Assembly: GCA_963840445.1 (NCBI GenBank)
Contig: CAWIZC010000015.1
Span: 1-64,000, forward strand
Length of the DNA: 64,000 nt
From: AWTP1-13 sp963840445
GTDB lineage: Bacteria; Pseudomonadota; Alphaproteobacteria; Rhizobiales; Hyphomicrobiaceae
Reading direction: 5' to 3'
Under the pieces are notes generated by a model. The model saw only the letters and a list, made by a program, of their open reading frames with translations. It was not told where the DNA came from and did not search any database. Of this stretch, positions 8,078 to 16,843 are shown one piece after another (the first letter of the stretch is position 1; every line of letters begins with the position of its first letter). Position numbers and translations under genes: made by a program.

Positions 8078-9739
8078 TTAGCGGGCTGCTGTGGATGGAA
8101 GGGCAGGTTGGGCTGGACGGACGCCATTTTCTGTGCCTGCGGACCTCGGATGCGCCCTCCGCTCCGGGCTCGACGGCTGGCGGTGGCGTTCCTTGCCAAG
8201 CGGCTGGAGCGGCGGCATGGCTCGCAGGACACGCCCCTTTGGCAACAAGACCACGGCGTCCGTGCCTTTGCGCAACTCAGAATTGAGCTCGAATGTACCA
8301 CCGTGGAGCTTAACCAGGTTCTGCACGATGGGCAGCCCGAGCCCGGTCCCGCCCTCGGCCGTCTGGTGGGCCAGTGAGCCCTGACCGAAGGCCTGCATCA
8401 CGCGCGGGATCTCCTCCTTGGGGATGCCCGGGCCGGTATCGCGAATGCTCAGCTTCTGGCCGCCTGCATCCGTGTGGGAGACGGTCAGCGTGATGCGCCC
8501 GCCCCGCGGCGTGAACTTGAGCGCGTTCGACATCAGGTTGAGGCAGATCTGGCGCATGGCGCGCTCGTCCGCCCAGATCTGGTCGAGGTCCTTGTCGAAC
8601 TCGAGCACCATCTGCAAGCCCTTGCTCTCCGCGCGCAGTGCCAGCAGACGACGGCAGTCCTCGGCGATGTCGACGAGGCGCACCGGCTCCTCGTGCAGCT
8701 CGTAGCGGCCGGCCTCGATGCGCGACAGATCCAGGATCTCATTGATCAGCTGCAGGAGATGCCGGCCGCTGTCGTGGATGTTGCCGGCGTACTCCTTGTA
8801 GTTCTCGTTCTGCATGGGGCCGAGCAGCTCACCTTTCATCACCTCCGAGAAGCCAAGGATGGCATTGAGCGGGGTGCGCAGCTCATGGCTCATGGTGGCG
8901 AGGAAGCGCGACTTGGCGACATTGGCGGCCTCGGCTCTCCGGCGAGCCTCGTCGGAGATCGACTTCTCCTCCTCGATTTCGGCCACCAGCGCGTCTTTCT
9001 CGGCGCGGAACTCGAGCATAGCGAGCGCCGTCGAGTTGAGGCCCTTGGCAAGGAATATGAAGTAGACATGCAAGCCGATCGCCATGGCCGCCATCGCCAT
9101 ATAGAAGGGGTGGCCCTGAATGAGCAGGCGCGCGACTACGGCCACCGTCATCGGGATGGTCGAGACGTAGAGAATGTCCATCACGGCCGAGGCGAAGGTC
9201 ATACGGATCGCCAAGAGCACAATCAGCGATGCCAGCATGAATACGTGGGAAGCGGCATCCGCTACGCCCAAGCCGACCACGGCTATGCCGCTCCAGGTGA
9301 TGCCGCTGACCAGCTCGAGCCAGATGAACTTTCGCCGCCACTTGTCGACGTTCACCTCGCTTTGCGGGAGCGACATGAACTTGCGACAGGCGGCGATCAT
9401 GAAGAACTTGGCCGAGATGACGGTGGCGAGCCACGCCGAAGCCTGGATCACGGGCGCCCAGAACATGGTCGCCAGAGAGAAAATCACCGCCAGCAGGGGA
9501 AGGGTGACGCGCGCCGACAGTTCGTTGCGCACGAACATGGCGAGCAACTCGTACTCGAACTCCGGCTTCAGGACCGTATTGTGCGATAGCTTGGCGCGGA
9601 TCTCGCGCAGGTGTGCCTGCATGGCCGCTCGCGGGTCTTTCGCGCGTGGGCGGTGCGGGGAGACCGGTATGTCGTCGACGCCTTGCATCCTCTCCCTTGT
9701 CGGGCCGCGCGTGGGCATGCGCAGCCGCAAATGCTGCAC
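8078..9739 (-). CDS. membrane sensor histidine kinase (PdhS/PleC-like kinase core)
   Basis: 553 residues from a GTG; ATG at 9688 (MQGVDDIPVS), right after GGGAGAGG, is an equally good start. Five or six hydrophobic segments between about residues 78 and 232 form a membrane sensor, then a short coiled coil (245-275), HisKA with SHELRTPLNAILGFSE (His285) and HATPase_c with N-box LNLMSNALKF, DTGPGIP and GGTGLGLPI. The H-box resembles the DivJ/PleC/PdhS family of cell-cycle kinases. The C-terminus is an Arg/Pro-rich tail. No response regulator gene adjoins it, so it is an orphan kinase. Confidence 0.9.
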   Translation of the reverse strand: MQHLRLRMPTRGPTRERMQGVDDIPVSPHRPRAKDPRAAMQAHLREIRAKLSHNTVLKPEFEYELLAMFVRNELSARVTLPLLAVIFSLATMFWAPVIQASAWLATVISAKFFMIAACRKFMSLPQSEVNVDKWRRKFIWLELVSGITWSGIAVVGLGVADAASHVFMLASLIVLLAIRMTFASAVMDILYVSTIPMTVAVVARLLIQGHPFYMAMAAMAIGLHVYFIFLAKGLNSTALAMLEFRAEKDALVAEIEEEKSISDEARRRAEAANVAKSRFLATMSHELRTPLNAILGFSEVMKGELLGPMQNENYKEYAGNIHDSGRHLLQLINEILDLSRIEAGRYELHEEPVRLVDIAEDCRRLLALRAESKGLQMVLEFDKDLDQIWADERAMRQICLNLMSNALKFTPRGGRITLTVSHTDAGGQKLSIRDTGPGIPKEEIPRVMQAFGQGSLAHQTAEGGTGLGLPIVQNLVKLHGGTFELNSELRKGTDAVVLLPKGRVLRAMPPLQPLGKERHRQPSSPERRAHPRSAGTENGVRPAQPALPSTAAR

Positions 9740-9956
9740 GCCTAAGACGTTGACCGATCCTTACTTCGAACCCTGCAGACGCAATCTCGGTGTAAATTAC
9801 TAAATTCGCGTTTATCAATGGGTTGTGGTTACGGGTTTCTCGCCGAACTGAGCCCGGCTAGCTAGGCCCGGCAGCGCCGACGACAGGGCCGCTTGCACGG
9901 GCAACAGGCCTCCATTACGACTTGATGCCCAGGGAAAGGCTCGGCGGGAGCGCCGC

Positions 9957-10568
9957 ATGAAGATTTTGCAGACGCGAGGCGCACCCAACCCGCGGCGGGT
10001 GCGCATTTTCCTCGCCGAGAAGGGCATCGAGGTGCCCTTTGAGGAGCATGACCTGATGAAGGGCGAGCTGAAGACGCCCGACTTCATGCAGATTAACCGG
10101 TTCCAGCGCGTTCCCGTGCTGCTGCTCGACGACGGTACGGCCATCTCGGAAACCATGGCCATCTGCCGCTATTTCGACGAAACCAAGCCTCAGCCGGCGC
10201 TGTTCGGCACCGCCCCGCTGGAGCGGGCCATGGTCGAGATGTGGAACCGCCGTATGGAGCTTGGCCTGTTGTTCTGTGTGGCGCAGGTGTTCCGGCATCT
10301 GCACCCGGCCATGGCGCACCTGGAGGTGCCGCAGGTGGCGGCCTGGGGTGAGGCCAACAAGCCGAGGACCCTCGAGATTCTGCAGTATTTGGATGAGGAG
10401 CTGGGCAAGCGGCGCTACGTCGCCGGTACCGATTATTCGGTTGCCGATATTACGGCGCTGGTCGCCATCGATTTCATGAAGCCGGCACGGATGCAACGAC
10501 CGGAAGAGCTGAGAAACCTGGCGCGCTGGCATGCGGAAGTGTCGGGGCGGCCGAGCGCAAAGGCCTGA
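9957..10568 (+). CDS. glutathione S-transferase family protein
   Basis: 203 residues. N-terminal thioredoxin-like GST domain (MKILQTRGAPNPRRVRIFLAEKG) with the glutathione-binding cis-proline segment QRVPVLLLDDGTAISET about 52-69, then an all-helical C-terminal domain ending with the N-capping motif DYSVADIT. This resembles the bacterial theta/beta-like GST group acting in detoxification. GGGAG upstream supports the start. It stands alone; the next gene begins about 110 bp later across a perfect palindrome. Confidence 0.92.
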   Translation: MKILQTRGAPNPRRVRIFLAEKGIEVPFEEHDLMKGELKTPDFMQINRFQRVPVLLLDDGTAISETMAICRYFDETKPQPALFGTAPLERAMVEMWNRRMELGLLFCVAQVFRHLHPAMAHLEVPQVAAWGEANKPRTLEILQYLDEELGKRRYVAGTDYSVADITALVAIDFMKPARMQRPEELRNLARWHAEVSGRPSAKA

Positions 10569-10594
10569 TATTCTGCCGACCGGCAAGGGACGGT

Positions 10595-10614
10595 TCTGTT
10601 CCCTAGGGAACAGA
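10595..10614. promoter_or_regulatory. perfect 20-bp palindrome, candidate operator
   Basis: TCTGTTCCCTAGGGAACAGA reads identically on both strands. It lies between the GST stop (10568) and the MBL hydrolase start (10677). Such symmetry with no loop and no T-run fits a dimeric repressor site better than a terminator. The regulator is unknown. Confidence 0.4.
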
Positions 10615-10676
10615 CACGTCTGGCGAAACCGGCGCAGATGTCTTGGAACGTCGTCATTGCAAGACGAGACGCCACT

Positions 10677-11420
10677 ATGAAATTGACTGTTGTGGGATGC
10701 GGCGACGCCTTCGGTTCGGGGGGTAGGTTGCAGACCTGCTATCACGTCGAGGACGGGCCGAGGCGGTTCCTGATCGACTGCGGTGCGACGGCCCTGATTG
10801 GCCTCAACCGGCTGCAGATCGACCCCAACAGCATCGAGACGATCTTCATCTCGCATTTGCACGGAGATCACTTCAGCGGCCTGGTATGGTGGATGGTTCA
10901 TGCCAAGCACGTGGCCAAGCGCACCGTGCCATTGACCGTGGTCGGGCCGGTCGGAGTGGAGGCGCGCTTCGTAACGGCTGCCGAGGCGTTGTTTCCGGGC
11001 TCGACAACTGTGGACCGCCCCTTCGAGCTTCGCTTCCTGGAGCTGAAGCGCGAGCAACCGATCGATGTCGCAGGCGTACGCGTAACGCCGTTCGAGGTGA
11101 GCCATCCCTCCGGTGCGCCGCCTTATGCCCTGCGGTTTGATATCGGCGGCAAGATATTGGCGTTTTCAGGCGATACCGAGTGGATCGACAGCCTGGTGCA
11201 GGCCGGCAAGGACGCCGACCTGTTCATCATGGAGTGTTACCAGTTCGACGGTGTGCCGCGCTTCCACATGAGCTGGAGTAGGATCGCGACCGAGCTCGAT
11301 CGCATCGGCGCCAAGCGCGTCATGCTCACGCACATGTCAAGCTCCATGCTGGCTCGGCGCCACGAGGTGCGCGATCCGCGCTGCGAGTTCGCCGCCGACG
11401 GCCTCGTGCTCGAGGTATGA
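10677..11420 (+). CDS. MBL-fold metallohydrolase, RNase Z-like
   Basis: 247 residues from MKLTVVGCGDAFGSGG; an upstream ATG at 10638 gives a poorly supported extension. Metal-binding HLHGDH is at residues 60-65, with a second-shell ECYQF/His region and FSGDTEW in the C-terminal half. The N-terminal GCGDAFGSGGR and overall length resemble short ribonuclease Z-like or phosphodiesterase MBL proteins. Function could be tRNA 3' processing or small-molecule ester hydrolysis. Its TGA overlaps the ATG of the next gene (ATGA). Confidence 0.85.
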   Translation: MKLTVVGCGDAFGSGGRLQTCYHVEDGPRRFLIDCGATALIGLNRLQIDPNSIETIFISHLHGDHFSGLVWWMVHAKHVAKRTVPLTVVGPVGVEARFVTAAEALFPGSTTVDRPFELRFLELKREQPIDVAGVRVTPFEVSHPSGAPPYALRFDIGGKILAFSGDTEWIDSLVQAGKDADLFIMECYQFDGVPRFHMSWSRIATELDRIGAKRVMLTHMSSSMLARRHEVRDPRCEFAADGLVLEV

Positions 11421-12040
11421 GGACGGCGGAGCGGCAGCTCGGCGTCCTGTTGCGCGACATCCGCGCCTGCCGCATCTGCCGCGACAAGCCCATTGGCCGG
11501 CCGCTGCCGCATGAGCCTCGTCCAGTGCTGCGGCCCAGCACGACTGCGCGCCTTTGCATCTGCAGCCAGGCGCCGGGCACGCGCGTGCACGCTTCGGGCA
11601 AGCCCTTCACGGACCCGTCTGGGGACCGGCTGCGCGCCTGGCTCGGTGTCGACAGCGAAGAATTCTACGATCGGCGCCGCATCGCCATCGTGCCGATGGG
11701 GTTCTGCTTTCCGGGTCACGATGCGGCAGGCGGCGATCTGCCGCCGCGCCCGGAGTGTGCTCCGGCCTGGCAAGCCCGCCTGTTCGCGGTCATGCCGCAG
11801 CTCGAGCTGATCCTGCTGGTCGGCAGCTACGCGCAGCGCTGGCACCTGGGGGACGCCGGCAAAGGCAACATGACAGGCGTCGTCAAACGCTGGCAATCGT
11901 TGCTCAACGCGCCGGGCCGGCCCCGCTATGTGCCGCTGCCGCATCCGTCCTGGCGCAATAATGGGTGGCTGACGGCCAATCCGTGGTTCGAGAAGGACCT
12001 GGTACCGGCCGTGCGACGCGAGGTGCGGCAGCTACTTTGA
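11417..12040 (+). CDS. uracil-DNA glycosylase superfamily protein
   Basis: 207 residues. Motif 1 region SQAPGTRVHASGKPFTDPSG (about 50-69) resembles the GEAPG...G.PF..... element of family 4/5-type UDGs, and the C-terminal LPHPSWRNNGW matches the HPS motif that grips DNA. A CRICRDK pair near the N-terminus could be part of an Fe-S site, but the full four-Cys set is not obvious. It probably excises uracil or is a divergent relative. Translation is coupled to the MBL gene through a 4-base overlap. Confidence 0.8.
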   Translation: MRTAERQLGVLLRDIRACRICRDKPIGRPLPHEPRPVLRPSTTARLCICSQAPGTRVHASGKPFTDPSGDRLRAWLGVDSEEFYDRRRIAIVPMGFCFPGHDAAGGDLPPRPECAPAWQARLFAVMPQLELILLVGSYAQRWHLGDAGKGNMTGVVKRWQSLLNAPGRPRYVPLPHPSWRNNGWLTANPWFEKDLVPAVRREVRQLL

Positions 12041-12532
12041 CGTGCTGGGCCGGCCGTTGGCGCATTCGGCGTCGAGGGCGGGCGGAATGGGGCCGGTCTG
12101 ACTTGCGCGCTCCTGCTCCTGCAACTCGTCGTGCAGGGCGGCCAGGTTGAAGCCCGCCCGTTGCAGGGCGTCGAGCACGCAGTCCGCGGGCTGGAAGCGC
12201 GCGGCTGCGCCGGCCCAGGCCGCCGCCGAGCGCATCCCTGATGCGCAATGAGCCAGAACGGGCGCGGGAAATTCACTCAGCGTCGCCTGCATGCCGCCCA
12301 CGACACGCTCCGTGAACAGGTCGAACTTGGTGGTCGGGATGTGCCGGAAGGCGAGCCCTTCCGCCTCGGCGAGTGCAACCTCTTGGATAGCGGTGAGATA
12401 AGCCGGCGACTCGCCGTCCGGCAGGTTCGACACCACCGCCCGGAAGCCCATGGCCCGGAGTTCGGCGAAATCCTCCGCACCGAGCGCACCCGTGACGGCA
12501 AAGTGGGGCGTAATGAACCTGACATTCTGCAT
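12032..12532 (-). CDS. DUF442 / TIGR01244-type phosphatase-like protein
   Basis: 166 residues from MQNVRFITP. It has a dual-specificity-phosphatase-like fold with the active-site loop HCASGMRSA (Cys96, HCxxGxR). The family includes the N-terminal domain of Blh proteins and sulfide-metabolism fusions. An in-frame upstream ATG at 12607 gives an unlikely basic extension. The last 9 bp overlap the convergent UDG-like gene. Substrate is unknown; no sulfide:quinone oxidoreductase gene is nearby. Confidence 0.82.
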   Translation of the reverse strand: MQNVRFITPHFAVTGALGAEDFAELRAMGFRAVVSNLPDGESPAYLTAIQEVALAEAEGLAFRHIPTTKFDLFTERVVGGMQATLSEFPAPVLAHCASGMRSAAAWAGAAARFQPADCVLDALQRAGFNLAALHDELQEQERASQTGPIPPALDAECANGRPSTSK

Positions 12533-12719
12533 GGGCGTGCAAGACCGATCTATTGGGGCACGGATGAGCGGCAATATGGGACGCCATGAAAATTTAGCAA
12601 TGGCCAAACGTCGCTTGACGCAATAATGACACTACTTTAGGGCACTGTCTCTAGGGGTAAATAGAAAAATGTTCCAAATCAACCCTATCGTCCCAGCCCG
12701 GTCCCGGAGCGAAGCTGCC

Positions 12720-13232
12720 ATGCTCGACGAGATGGACGTCAAGATACTGCGCATCCTGCAGGAGGACTGCACGCGCTCGGTTGCCGATGTCGGCAAGGAG
12801 GTGGGGCTGTCGACCACGCCATGCTGGCGCCGCATCCAGAAGCTGGAGGAGGCCGGCATCGTCAAGCGGCGGGTCGCGGTGCTCGATCCGGCCAGCGTCA
12901 ACGCCGGCGTCACGGTGTTCGTGTCCATCAAGACCGACCAGCATTCGCTGGCGTGGCTTGAGCGGTTCCACACCGCAGTAGTCGATTTTCCCGAGGTAGT
13001 GGAATTCTATCGCATGAGCGGCGAGGTCGATTATCTGCTCCGCGTCGTGGTGCCGGACATCGCCGCCTACGACACCTTCTACAAGAAGCTGATCGCGCGC
13101 ATCGAAATCTCCAAGGTGTCGTCCGCCTTCGCCATGGAGCAGATCAAGTACACCACCGCGCTGCCGCTCGACTTCGCATTGGGCCGGGAGGCGCCCGCCG
13201 AGGCTCACGTCGTGACGCGCCGCGCCGGGTAA
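12720..13232 (+). CDS. Lrp/AsnC family transcriptional regulator
   Basis: 170 residues from MLDEMDVKIL, the usual family start; an ATG at 12669 adds 17 residues. N-terminal winged helix-turn-helix (DVGKEVGLSTTPCWRRIQKLEEAGIV, about 22-47) followed by the RAM/Lrp effector domain (VDYLLRVVVPDIAAYDTFY). It probably senses an amino acid and regulates transport or metabolism. It is divergent from the DUF442 gene across about 190 bp and lies 22 bp before the thioesterase gene, which may be co-transcribed. Confidence 0.92.
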   Translation: MLDEMDVKILRILQEDCTRSVADVGKEVGLSTTPCWRRIQKLEEAGIVKRRVAVLDPASVNAGVTVFVSIKTDQHSLAWLERFHTAVVDFPEVVEFYRMSGEVDYLLRVVVPDIAAYDTFYKKLIARIEISKVSSAFAMEQIKYTTALPLDFALGREAPAEAHVVTRRAG

Positions 13233-13254
13233 TCGAGCAACGGGGCAAATCGGC

Positions 13255-13731
13255 ATGGCTGAGCTCGGCAACAACGTCGGCGTGGCGCCGCTCGAGACCA
13301 TGAAGTCGGTGAGCGGCCTCGAGTTCCTGCGCCGCATCTCTGACGGTCGTCTGCCGACGCCGCCGATCGCCGCATTGCTGGGCTTTCGTCTCGCCGAGGT
13401 CTCGGAGGGCTACGCGCGCTTCGAGATGACGCCCGAGTTGCGGCACTACAACCCGATCGGCGTCGTGCATGGCGGGCTGGCTGCAACTCTGCTCGACAGC
13501 TGCATGGGCTGCGCCGTGCAGACCCATCTACCGGCAGGCACCGGCTACACCACGCTGGAGATCAAGATCAACTTCGTGCGGGCGTTGACCGACCAGACAG
13601 GCCCGATCCGCGCCGAGGCGCGCACTCTGCACGTCGGACGCCGCGCCAGCACGGCCGAAGGTAAGCTTATCGATGCCAAGGGCATGCTGTACGCGCACGG
13701 CACCACCACCTGCATGATCTTTCAGATGTAG
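13255..13731 (+). CDS. PaaI-type hotdog-fold thioesterase
   Basis: 158 residues. The hotdog domain has the PaaI/YdiI signature NPIGVVHGGLAATLLDSCMG (about 66-85), with HGG at 72-74, and the closing beta strands RASTAEGKLIDAKGMLYAHGTTTCMIF. It hydrolyses acyl-CoA thioesters, perhaps aromatic ones. It follows the Lrp/AsnC regulator by 22 bp on the same strand, so they may form an operon. Confidence 0.9.
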   Translation: MAELGNNVGVAPLETMKSVSGLEFLRRISDGRLPTPPIAALLGFRLAEVSEGYARFEMTPELRHYNPIGVVHGGLAATLLDSCMGCAVQTHLPAGTGYTTLEIKINFVRALTDQTGPIRAEARTLHVGRRASTAEGKLIDAKGMLYAHGTTTCMIFQM

Positions 13732-13823
13732 GCCGTGAACTTCATTGCCATTGCATCCGCCGTCAGCGCGGGCGATGCAATGTCGCGGATCTGCCGGAGC
13801 CGACTATGCGCGATGGTCAACAA

Positions 13824-14312
13824 TCAATCGATTTCGCCAACGATATATTTCTCGATCGCGTCCAGCTGCACCCTTTTCTCGCTTCGAGCCTGACCACGCA
13901 CCGAAACTCCGGCCTGATGCACCGTTTCGGTCGTACCGGACACAAGCGGATGCCACCAGGCTAGTCCGCGTCCCTCAGCCAGCCTTCTATACGCGCAGGT
14001 TTTTGGCAGCCAGCGGATGTGGCGCAACTCATCCGGGGTAATCACAACACAATCCGGGACAATCGCGTGCCGGTTTCCGTAGTCGCTGCACCTGCACGAG
14101 CCCACGTTGAGAAGGTGGCAAGCGACCTTGGTAAGATAGATCTTGCCCGTGTCCTCTGCCTCGACCTTGAGCAAGCAGCATTGCCCGCAGCCGTCGCAGA
14201 GGGACTCCCATTCAGCTGGCGTCATCGCATCCAGGCTCTTGGACACCCAAAAGGGTGCGGCATCTGGCAGAGATGCCTGCTCGCAATCACCCGCGTCTTG
14301 GTAATGGTTCAT
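13824..14312 (-). CDS. YcgN/UPF0260-family cysteine-cluster protein
   Basis: 162 residues with the family hallmarks in order: PFWVSKSLDAMTPAEWESLC, the cluster CDGCGQCC (Cys39, 42, 45, 46), further Cys at ACHLL and GSCRCSDY, DCVVITPDEL, WLPKTCAYR and WWHPLVSG. The Cys set is thought to bind a metal, perhaps zinc or Fe-S; the function is unknown. It stands alone at the left edge of a gene-poor stretch. Confidence 0.92.
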   Translation of the reverse strand: MNHYQDAGDCEQASLPDAAPFWVSKSLDAMTPAEWESLCDGCGQCCLLKVEAEDTGKIYLTKVACHLLNVGSCRCSDYGNRHAIVPDCVVITPDELRHIRWLPKTCAYRRLAEGRGLAWWHPLVSGTTETVHQAGVSVRGQARSEKRVQLDAIEKYIVGEID

Positions 14313-14440
14313 CGAATCTGCAAATCCGCTCTGGCGCCGATGGCGCGCTCTTGCGCGCCAGCCAGAGCAGGTGTCGACGACAATGTCGAGCCACTTGTCG
14401 GTTCGATTGCTCTCAGGAGCCGAGTTCCGGCGAAAAATCG

Positions 14441-14674
14441 TTAGTGGCCGGGCGCGCCCTGCTTGGCCGCTTCACGCGGTGCGTAGCCCCCGGCAGCCCT
14501 GACTTGGCTAGGGCAGAGAGCATCCGCGATCTGCGCCATCAAGGCCCGACGCTCCGACCTCAGCATCCCCATTCGAGCAAACCAACCCTCGCTGGTGCTC
14601 TCCCTGAGAAGGCGGCGATGCTCAAGGTTGACGGCTCTCAGCCGCCCGCGCAGTTCCAGCACCTCGTGCTGCAT
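14441..14674 (-). CDS. small hypothetical protein
   Basis: 77 residues from an ATG preceded by GAAGGGG at 8-base spacing. The sequence is mostly helical and charged (EVLELRGRLRAVNLEHRRLLRES), compatible with a short coiled coil. No family recognised. It lies in a stretch of small orphan genes, 48 bp downstream of the next small gene on the same strand. Confidence 0.45.
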   Translation of the reverse strand: MQHEVLELRGRLRAVNLEHRRLLRESTSEGWFARMGMLRSERRALMAQIADALCPSQVRAAGGYAPREAAKQGAPGH

Positions 14675-14722
14675 ATCGTTGCCCCTTCGTTGATCACACG
14701 CGAACGCCAATGTCCGCGTTGA

Positions 14723-14941
14723 TCACGCACCGAGACGGCCCTTGGCCTCGTCGATGAGTTGGAGCAACCGATGGGTGTCGACCGAGACCGACGCGCTTAG
14801 CGCTGTCTGACGCCATCGGTTCAGCGTGGCGACTTTCTCGCCCCTCGTGAAAAGGTGTTCGTGTACGATATCAATTGGGGAGGCGAAGGCTCCTTCCGGA
14901 TCCTGCTTGGCAAGCTTCCGATTCAATACCCGTGTTTTCAT
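14723..14941 (-). CDS. small hypothetical protein
   Basis: 72 residues from MKTRVLNRKLAK, with GGGGGA 6 bases upstream of the ATG, which decided the start; a longer frame to 15163 looks non-coding. Basic N-terminus and a helical C-terminus (THRLLQLIDEAKGRLGA). No family recognised. Same strand as the 77-residue gene downstream; they may be co-transcribed. Confidence 0.5.
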   Translation of the reverse strand: MKTRVLNRKLAKQDPEGAFASPIDIVHEHLFTRGEKVATLNRWRQTALSASVSVDTHRLLQLIDEAKGRLGA

Positions 14942-15419
14942 GCTCTTTCCCCCGAAAGCGCTGCCTGTATTAAGCGGACAGATTCGCGGCGAAAGTATGG
15001 GCACGTTTGGATTTTCCGAAGGCTGCTTATGCTCACTCCCAGTACAGATAATCGGCCAAGCAGGCACCGGATATCGAGCCTGCCCCGAGCAACTGCGTGG
15101 GCTGATTGGTGTCGGTAATCCGACTTTCTGGGGGTGTGCGTCGCAACATCTGCGCACGTCCATCCGATCGTTGATTTCCAGCGGGACACTAACAAGCCAT
15201 TCGATCCGTTGTTCGCAGGCGAGCCCTCGGGCAATCGAATTTTTTGATGCACCTTCTTGGATCGGTTGCCAGGAAATTTCTCAGATGGCTGGGCTGCATT
15301 TAGTGGGCAGCTTCGAGCGCGAAACCAGCGGGTTCGCATCGTTGTAGGGCCGACATTCGCCACAGGACTGCCGCACCGCCTGCTAGGCTATGCGCAGGTC
15401 ATCAGTGGGGTCGTCGGCC
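14942..15419. other. 478-bp gene-free stretch
   Basis: Open frames cross this stretch on both strands, but none has a ribosome site or a protein-like composition. It appears less GC-rich than its surroundings. No repeat, tRNA or att-like duplication was seen. It separates divergent small genes and presumably carries their promoters. Confidence 0.4.
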
Positions 15420-15737
15420 ATGAAAAAAGTAAGAAGAAAAGCGCACTCGCAGACGACCATCCTGCCCGCCAGAGCGGACGACGGACCGTGGCGTTGGATT
15501 GTCGACAATCGTATGCGCGACTACGGCGAGACAGACTTCGAGCGCCGAGTGGTCCGGATAAACCGCGATCTGCATCGCAAGGATGGAGAGCTTCTTATCG
15601 ATACGCTCTTCCATGAAGAGCTGCATCGCATGTTTCCCTATCTGAGCGAGAGAGCAGTGTGCGCAATGACGAAGCTGTTGCTGCCGACGCTGAGCCCGCG
15701 ATACCGCTCCCGGCTCTACGCCCGGTTGCGCCGCTGA
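15420..15737 (+). CDS. small HEXXH metallopeptidase-like protein
   Basis: 105 residues from MKKVRRKAHS. A helix carries DTLFHEELHRMFP with HEELH at residues 65-69, the zinc-binding HEXXH of zincin peptidases; the preceding WRWIVDNRMRDYGETDF and RVVRINRD strands recall SprT-like or phage-type minimal metallopeptidases. The third zinc ligand is not evident in the remaining 35 residues. An ATG at 15390 is possible. It sits among small orphan genes, so a mobile-element origin is possible. Confidence 0.6.
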   Translation: MKKVRRKAHSQTTILPARADDGPWRWIVDNRMRDYGETDFERRVVRINRDLHRKDGELLIDTLFHEELHRMFPYLSERAVCAMTKLLLPTLSPRYRSRLYARLRR

Positions 15738-15939
15738 CGACGTTCGCCTGTGCATCGAAAACCGACGACATCAAGACGTGGTCGCCGTGCGCTTCGCGCT
15801 CAAGAGCCGACATTGGCCGTCGGTGAGTGGCCTCCTTCGCTTAGTGCCAGAAGGTGTCGTCGGCGGGGAGCATCGCGACCTCTGGAAGGCGGACGAGGCT
15901 GGTCTTAAGTCGAAGCTGAATTTGTGAGCTAAGAGCCGC

Positions 15940-16671
15940 ATGAGCGCTCTGTATGACACCATAGGGGTTGACTACTCGGCCTTACGCCGTCCTGACCCAA
16001 GGATAGCTGCAGCCATTCACGCCCATCTGGAAGACGCGGCATCCATACTGAACGTTGGGGCAGGTGCCGGCTCTTACGAGCCCACGCACCTCAAAATCAC
16101 CGCCGTGGAGCCTTCGGCTGCGATGATCCGGCAAAGGCCGGAGAGCGACGCCGTTGTGGTGCAGGCCACTGCCGAGGAGTTGCCTTTCGAGGACAAGTCC
16201 TTTGACGCGTCGATGGCGATCCTCACAGTTCATCACTGGAGTGACGTCCCAAAAGGTCTTCAGGAAATGCGGCGTGTCACGCGCGGCAAGATCATCATCC
16301 TCACTTTCGATCCACTGGCGTCCACCTTCTGGCTATTGGACTATCTGCCCGAACTGCGAACTTTGGACGAACAACAAATGCCCGGCATGTCTGTCTTCGA
16401 AGCCGTGCTCGGGCCTGTGCAACGGATTGCTGTTCCGATCCCCCACGATTGCACCGATGGCATGCTCTGCGCCTATTGGCGCCGTCCTGCTGCCTATCTC
16501 GATCCGAAGGTGCGCCGCTCGATGTCGCCATTCTGGAAGCTCGGGGATGTGACCGGACCTTTGCGACGCCTCGAGGATGATCTTCAGACCGGGGAATGGC
16601 AGCGCAGGTACTCCCACCTGCTCGATCAGGACTCCTGTGATTGGGGCTATCGCCTCGTGGTGACGGAATAG
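15940..16671 (+). CDS. class I SAM-dependent methyltransferase
   Basis: 243 residues. SAM-binding motif I ILNVGAGAGSYE (about 36-47), acidic end of strand 2 at AVEPSAAMI, motif II region EELPFEDKSFDASMAILTVHHW. UbiE/Coq5-like (Methyltransf_11) fold; substrate cannot be predicted. The C-terminal half (TFWLLDYLPELRTLDEQQMP) is lineage specific. It begins after the small-gene stretch and ends convergent to the aldo/keto reductase. Confidence 0.88.
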   Translation: MSALYDTIGVDYSALRRPDPRIAAAIHAHLEDAASILNVGAGAGSYEPTHLKITAVEPSAAMIRQRPESDAVVVQATAEELPFEDKSFDASMAILTVHHWSDVPKGLQEMRRVTRGKIIILTFDPLASTFWLLDYLPELRTLDEQQMPGMSVFEAVLGPVQRIAVPIPHDCTDGMLCAYWRRPAAYLDPKVRRSMSPFWKLGDVTGPLRRLEDDLQTGEWQRRYSHLLDQDSCDWGYRLVVTE

Positions 16672-16843
16672 GAAGTCTCGAGGCGTGCAATTGGTCAACC
16701 AGGGATACCGCGCTTAAGGCGCCGGTCCGCGTGTCTCCCTGAAACAGCCCTGGCGACCCCTCTCTAAGGGGCGCGTTTTGTCACGTGAGCCGAGGTTTAC
16801 ACAGATTTGCTCCGTGCCATTCTCGTCGTTTGTGAGCGGTGCA

